From: JAEZAF01 sp964395665
Lineage (GTDB): Bacteria > Chloroflexota > Anaerolineae > Aggregatilineales > Phototrophicaceae
Direction: 5' to 3'
Assembly (NCBI GenBank): GCA_964395665.1
Contig: CAYNDH010000045.1
Coordinates: 1 to 26,224 of the forward strand
DNA: 26,224 bases
Positions 23,903 through 26,224 of this stretch are shown here, one piece after another. Under the pieces are notes generated by a model. That model was not told where the DNA came from. It was given only the letters and a program-made list of their open reading frames with translations, and searched no databases. Both the position numbers and the translations under genes were made by a program. Every line of letters begins with the position of its first letter. Positions within the stretch are counted from its first letter, which is position 1.

Positions 23903-26224
23903 CTACTCCCACGCTGCCTCACCAGTACGCGTATCATAAGTCAGGGTGAAGCGCTGGCCGTCCGGCAGTTCGAACACGCGCCGTGCGACCACCGGCTGAA
24001 GGAAAAAGGCATCAACCTTGCTCAGGCCGGGATTTTCGGATTCTTCCCCGGCATAGCGATAACGGATGGTGTTTTCGCCTTCGACCAGTGTCAGCGGCTC
24101 CGGCTGGACGAGATCGAGCCAGAAGTAATCGCTGTCCGGCGAGACCGTCTGCGGGACATCGACGCTGCCCAGATCATTCAGGCGGACTTCCAGCGCGACC
24201 ATCGGCGCATCGCTCGAGAGTTCCGCATCCGGTGCGGTGAGGGTCAGCCGCAGCAGATTGGAGGGTACATCAGGGTCGCGCCCGGTCAGATCCATGAACG
24301 AGTTGCCGCCGATCCCACGTCCGGCCTCAAAGCCAATGCTCAGGCCGGCTTCCGGCGCATCGATCTTCAGCGCTGACCACGGCACCGCCGCTTCATAGGT
24401 GTAACCGGCGGCATCTTCGGCGGCCTTCCACCCGAGTTCTGCCCCGCGCAGGAAGCCGGAGCCGACCCAGTCCCAGACCTGCGGGCCGTCCGGTGTCTGC
24501 GCCAGTGTGAATTTTGCTGACAGACGATTAGCGGTCGGAGAATTGGTGACGTATATCCACAGATTATCCGCGCTGCCTGCATTGTTCAGCGTAAACGGCT
24601 GCTCGTGGACCGGATCGCGCACCTCAGCCAGCAGATACAGGTACTCGTCGTCCCACTGAAGCCGGATAGCGTGGCTGTCCACCGCTTCGCCCTGCCACAG
24701 CCCCGCGCCGCGCAGGAACTGGCGTCCGCTGTTGGATGCAAGCACCGGCAGATCGTCCGGCCAGTCAGCCGCGCTGCCGTCGATCTCCGGCGGTGACTCG
24801 GTGCGATTGACCAGATTCTCTGTGCTGCTCATCGCCTGCCGCTGATGCGCGAGATAGAACCAGTAATCCTCTGCCGCCTGATCTGCTGTTGCGTCGAACT
24901 GGATACGCATCCGCTGGCCTTCGCCGAGCGAGACATAACGCCCGCCGCTGATATAGCCTTCGCCGGTCCATGTGACCGACGAATACGTCGGGACGCCGAC
25001 CACCCGTTCACCGCTTTCCGCTTCGAGAATCAGATAGCCGTTGCCATCGACCGCTTTGGCCTGTAAAAGCGGCTCTGCTTCGGGGATCTCGGCCAGCGCG
25101 ATCATGCTCATCAGCCCTTCGATGGTCGATTCTGCGCCCGAATTACGGTTGACGCGGAAGGCCACCGGTCCGTTGATGCCATCCAGCACGCGCCCCGTCT
25201 CGGGATCGTACATCTGCACGCCAGCCATGTTATTGCCGAAATACCAGCTTCCCACCAGACCAGCGTAACGGGCATAGCGTTCGTCGCCGGTTGCCTCATA
25301 CAGCGCCGTGTACGCCAGCAGGATCTGATTCGTCCCGTAGGCGATCTGCTCCAGCCGGTAGGGGACGACGCCGATATGACGGAAGCGCTCGAAGGCGATC
25401 TGCCGCAGCAGGAAGGAGTCCGCATCTTTCGCCGCCGAGTCGATCCAGTCCTGCCGGTCGAGCGCCATGCCCGCCACGACCAGCGCGTGTGTCATGTGGC
25501 CGCCCCATGCATGCCAGAAGCCGGGGGCATTGGCCCGCGCCGGATGCATCCCGAATGGGTAGTTGATGTGATCGCCCAACTGATACTCGGCCACACCATC
25601 CGCAATTTTGGTCAGGATGTCAGCGGTGGTATCGTTGGGGCGGGTGGTATAGTAGGCGGAAAGCCCCAGCAGGCCGACACTGGCGACAGCGGGTTCACCA
25701 CCGGGAATCCACGCCGGGATCTGGAAGCCGTGCAGGTCGCTGTACTGGCCGTAGCTGCCGAGTGTTTTGCCCAGTGCGGCTTCGGTCTTCAGATAGGCGG
25801 CTTCAAGTTCATCAGCGTAGTCCGGGTCGATGCTGTCGAAGACGCGGATGCCCTCACCCAGCGACCAGAAGCCGCGCATCGCCCACCATCCGAGACTTTT
25901 ATAGCTGGTGCCGCCGGTCCGGTTGATCGTCCCCTCTGCATCATAGACGAAGTTATAGAACTCGCCGTCATCAGCCTGCATATACATGACGAAATTCAGG
26001 CTGCGCTTCGCCAGATCGAGCAGCGCTTCATCGCCGGTGCGCTCGTATTCCCACAGAAAGATCACCGCCGCCCGTGCCACATCATCGACACAGCTTAAGC
26101 CTTCACCAGCGGCATCGACCCATTCATAATCCGGGTATTCCGAGTAGATATGCACCAGCGCCATCTCCTGACCGGCAATCGTCACCGGCTGCGTCAGGAA
26201 TTTCAGGTGATCGAGATTCACCAG
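23903..26224 (-). CDS. Partial multidomain alpha/alpha-barrel protein with carbohydrate-binding-like modules
   Basis: The reading frame is open to the right edge, so the N-terminus is missing; the GTG at 26221 is probably internal. The visible 770 or so residues begin with helical repeats typical of six-hairpin glycosidase-like barrels (SCVDDVARAAVIFLWEYERT, YKSLGWWAMRGFWSLGEGI, FWHAWGGHMTHALVVAGMAL), about residues 1-390. A beta-sandwich resembling CBM6/35 follows (YLILEAESGERV, ISGGRYVSLGEGQRMRIQF). A CBM9-like domain comes next (PPEIDGSAADWPDDLPVLAS, LQWDDEYLYLLAEVRDP, YTYEAAVPWSALK), then a C-terminal beta region. Catalytic residues and substrate cannot be assigned. The GH130 gene downstream suggests mannan or another mannosidic glycan, as inference. 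Confidence 0.75.
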   Translation of the reverse strand: MVNLDHLKFLTQPVTIAGQEMALVHIYSEYPDYEWVDAAGEGLSCVDDVARAAVIFLWEYERTGDEALLDLAKRSLNFVMYMQADDGEFYNFVYDAEGTINRTGGTSYKSLGWWAMRGFWSLGEGIRVFDSIDPDYADELEAAYLKTEAALGKTLGSYGQYSDLHGFQIPAWIPGGEPAVASVGLLGLSAYYTTRPNDTTADILTKIADGVAEYQLGDHINYPFGMHPARANAPGFWHAWGGHMTHALVVAGMALDRQDWIDSAAKDADSFLLRQIAFERFRHIGVVPYRLEQIAYGTNQILLAYTALYEATGDERYARYAGLVGSWYFGNNMAGVQMYDPETGRVLDGINGPVAFRVNRNSGAESTIEGLMSMIALAEIPEAEPLLQAKAVDGNGYLILEAESGERVVGVPTYSSVTWTGEGYISGGRYVSLGEGQRMRIQFDATADQAAEDYWFYLAHQRQAMSSTENLVNRTESPPEIDGSAADWPDDLPVLASNSGRQFLRGAGLWQGEAVDSHAIRLQWDDEYLYLLAEVRDPVHEQPFTLNNAGSADNLWIYVTNSPTANRLSAKFTLAQTPDGPQVWDWVGSGFLRGAELGWKAAEDAAGYTYEAAVPWSALKIDAPEAGLSIGFEAGRGIGGNSFMDLTGRDPDVPSNLLRLTLTAPDAELSSDAPMVALEVRLNDLGSVDVPQTVSPDSDYFWLDLVQPEPLTLVEGENTIRYRYAGEESENPGLSKVDAFFLQPVVARRVFELPDGQRFTLTYDTRTGEAAWE

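Noticed and set aside
25376..26098. A 240-residue plus-strand frame opposite the barrel gene
   Set aside because: It is antisense to a clear protein-coding gene and its translation shows no domain-like pattern.
26221..26221. GTG at 26221 as the true start of the barrel gene
   Set aside because: The frame continues open to the window edge, there is no signal peptide, and no ribosome-binding site can be seen, so an internal Val codon is more likely.

Overview
The window looks like part of a Chloroflexota genome (Anaerolineae-like). This is inferred from gene style, not from a marker gene. The signs are many large secreted proteins with Thr/Pro-rich tails, several bacterial SH3 (SH3b-like) proteins, a Hanks kinase fused to an AAA ATPase and TPRs, and palindromic CCTCACCCC-type intergenic repeats. 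A run of exactly 100 Ns inside a tandem repeat (16867-16966) shows the sequence is a draft scaffold. No tRNA, rRNA, CRISPR array, transposase or phage gene was seen.

Region 1 (224-8740) is an extracytoplasmic protein locus. A minus-strand pair encodes a 1283-residue secreted beta-propeller protein followed by an SH3 protein. Divergent from it is a plus-strand pair: an orphan periplasmic-binding-protein-like receptor and another SH3 protein. A convergent third SH3 gene follows, separated by a strong bidirectional terminator and a long palindromic repeat. No transport permease accompanies the receptor, so sensing or scaffolding outside the membrane is a plausible role.

Region 2 (8979-11620) holds two tandem, collinear paralogues of an unrecognised secreted protein. 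They are about 78% identical by hand alignment, and each has its own terminator. Divergent from them is a 1153-residue Ser/Thr kinase-AAA-TPR regulator (11943-15404).

Region 3 (15662-22710) is an iron-acquisition cluster, all on the plus strand. It encodes a flavodoxin with an unfamiliar N-terminal domain, two Fe(III)-siderophore binding proteins, a DUF2218 protein, two FecCD-type permeases and their ATPase. Together these would capture ferric chelates outside the membrane and import them, while flavodoxin replaces iron-containing ferredoxin. The first binding protein has an in-frame 15-bp repeat expanding its signal peptide, and the assembly breaks inside it.

Region 4 (22813-26224, minus strand) is a carbohydrate locus: a GH130-family enzyme and a partial multidomain alpha/alpha-barrel protein with carbohydrate-binding-like modules, which runs off the right edge. 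Several short GC-rich hairpins of a repeated type lie in the spacers here.
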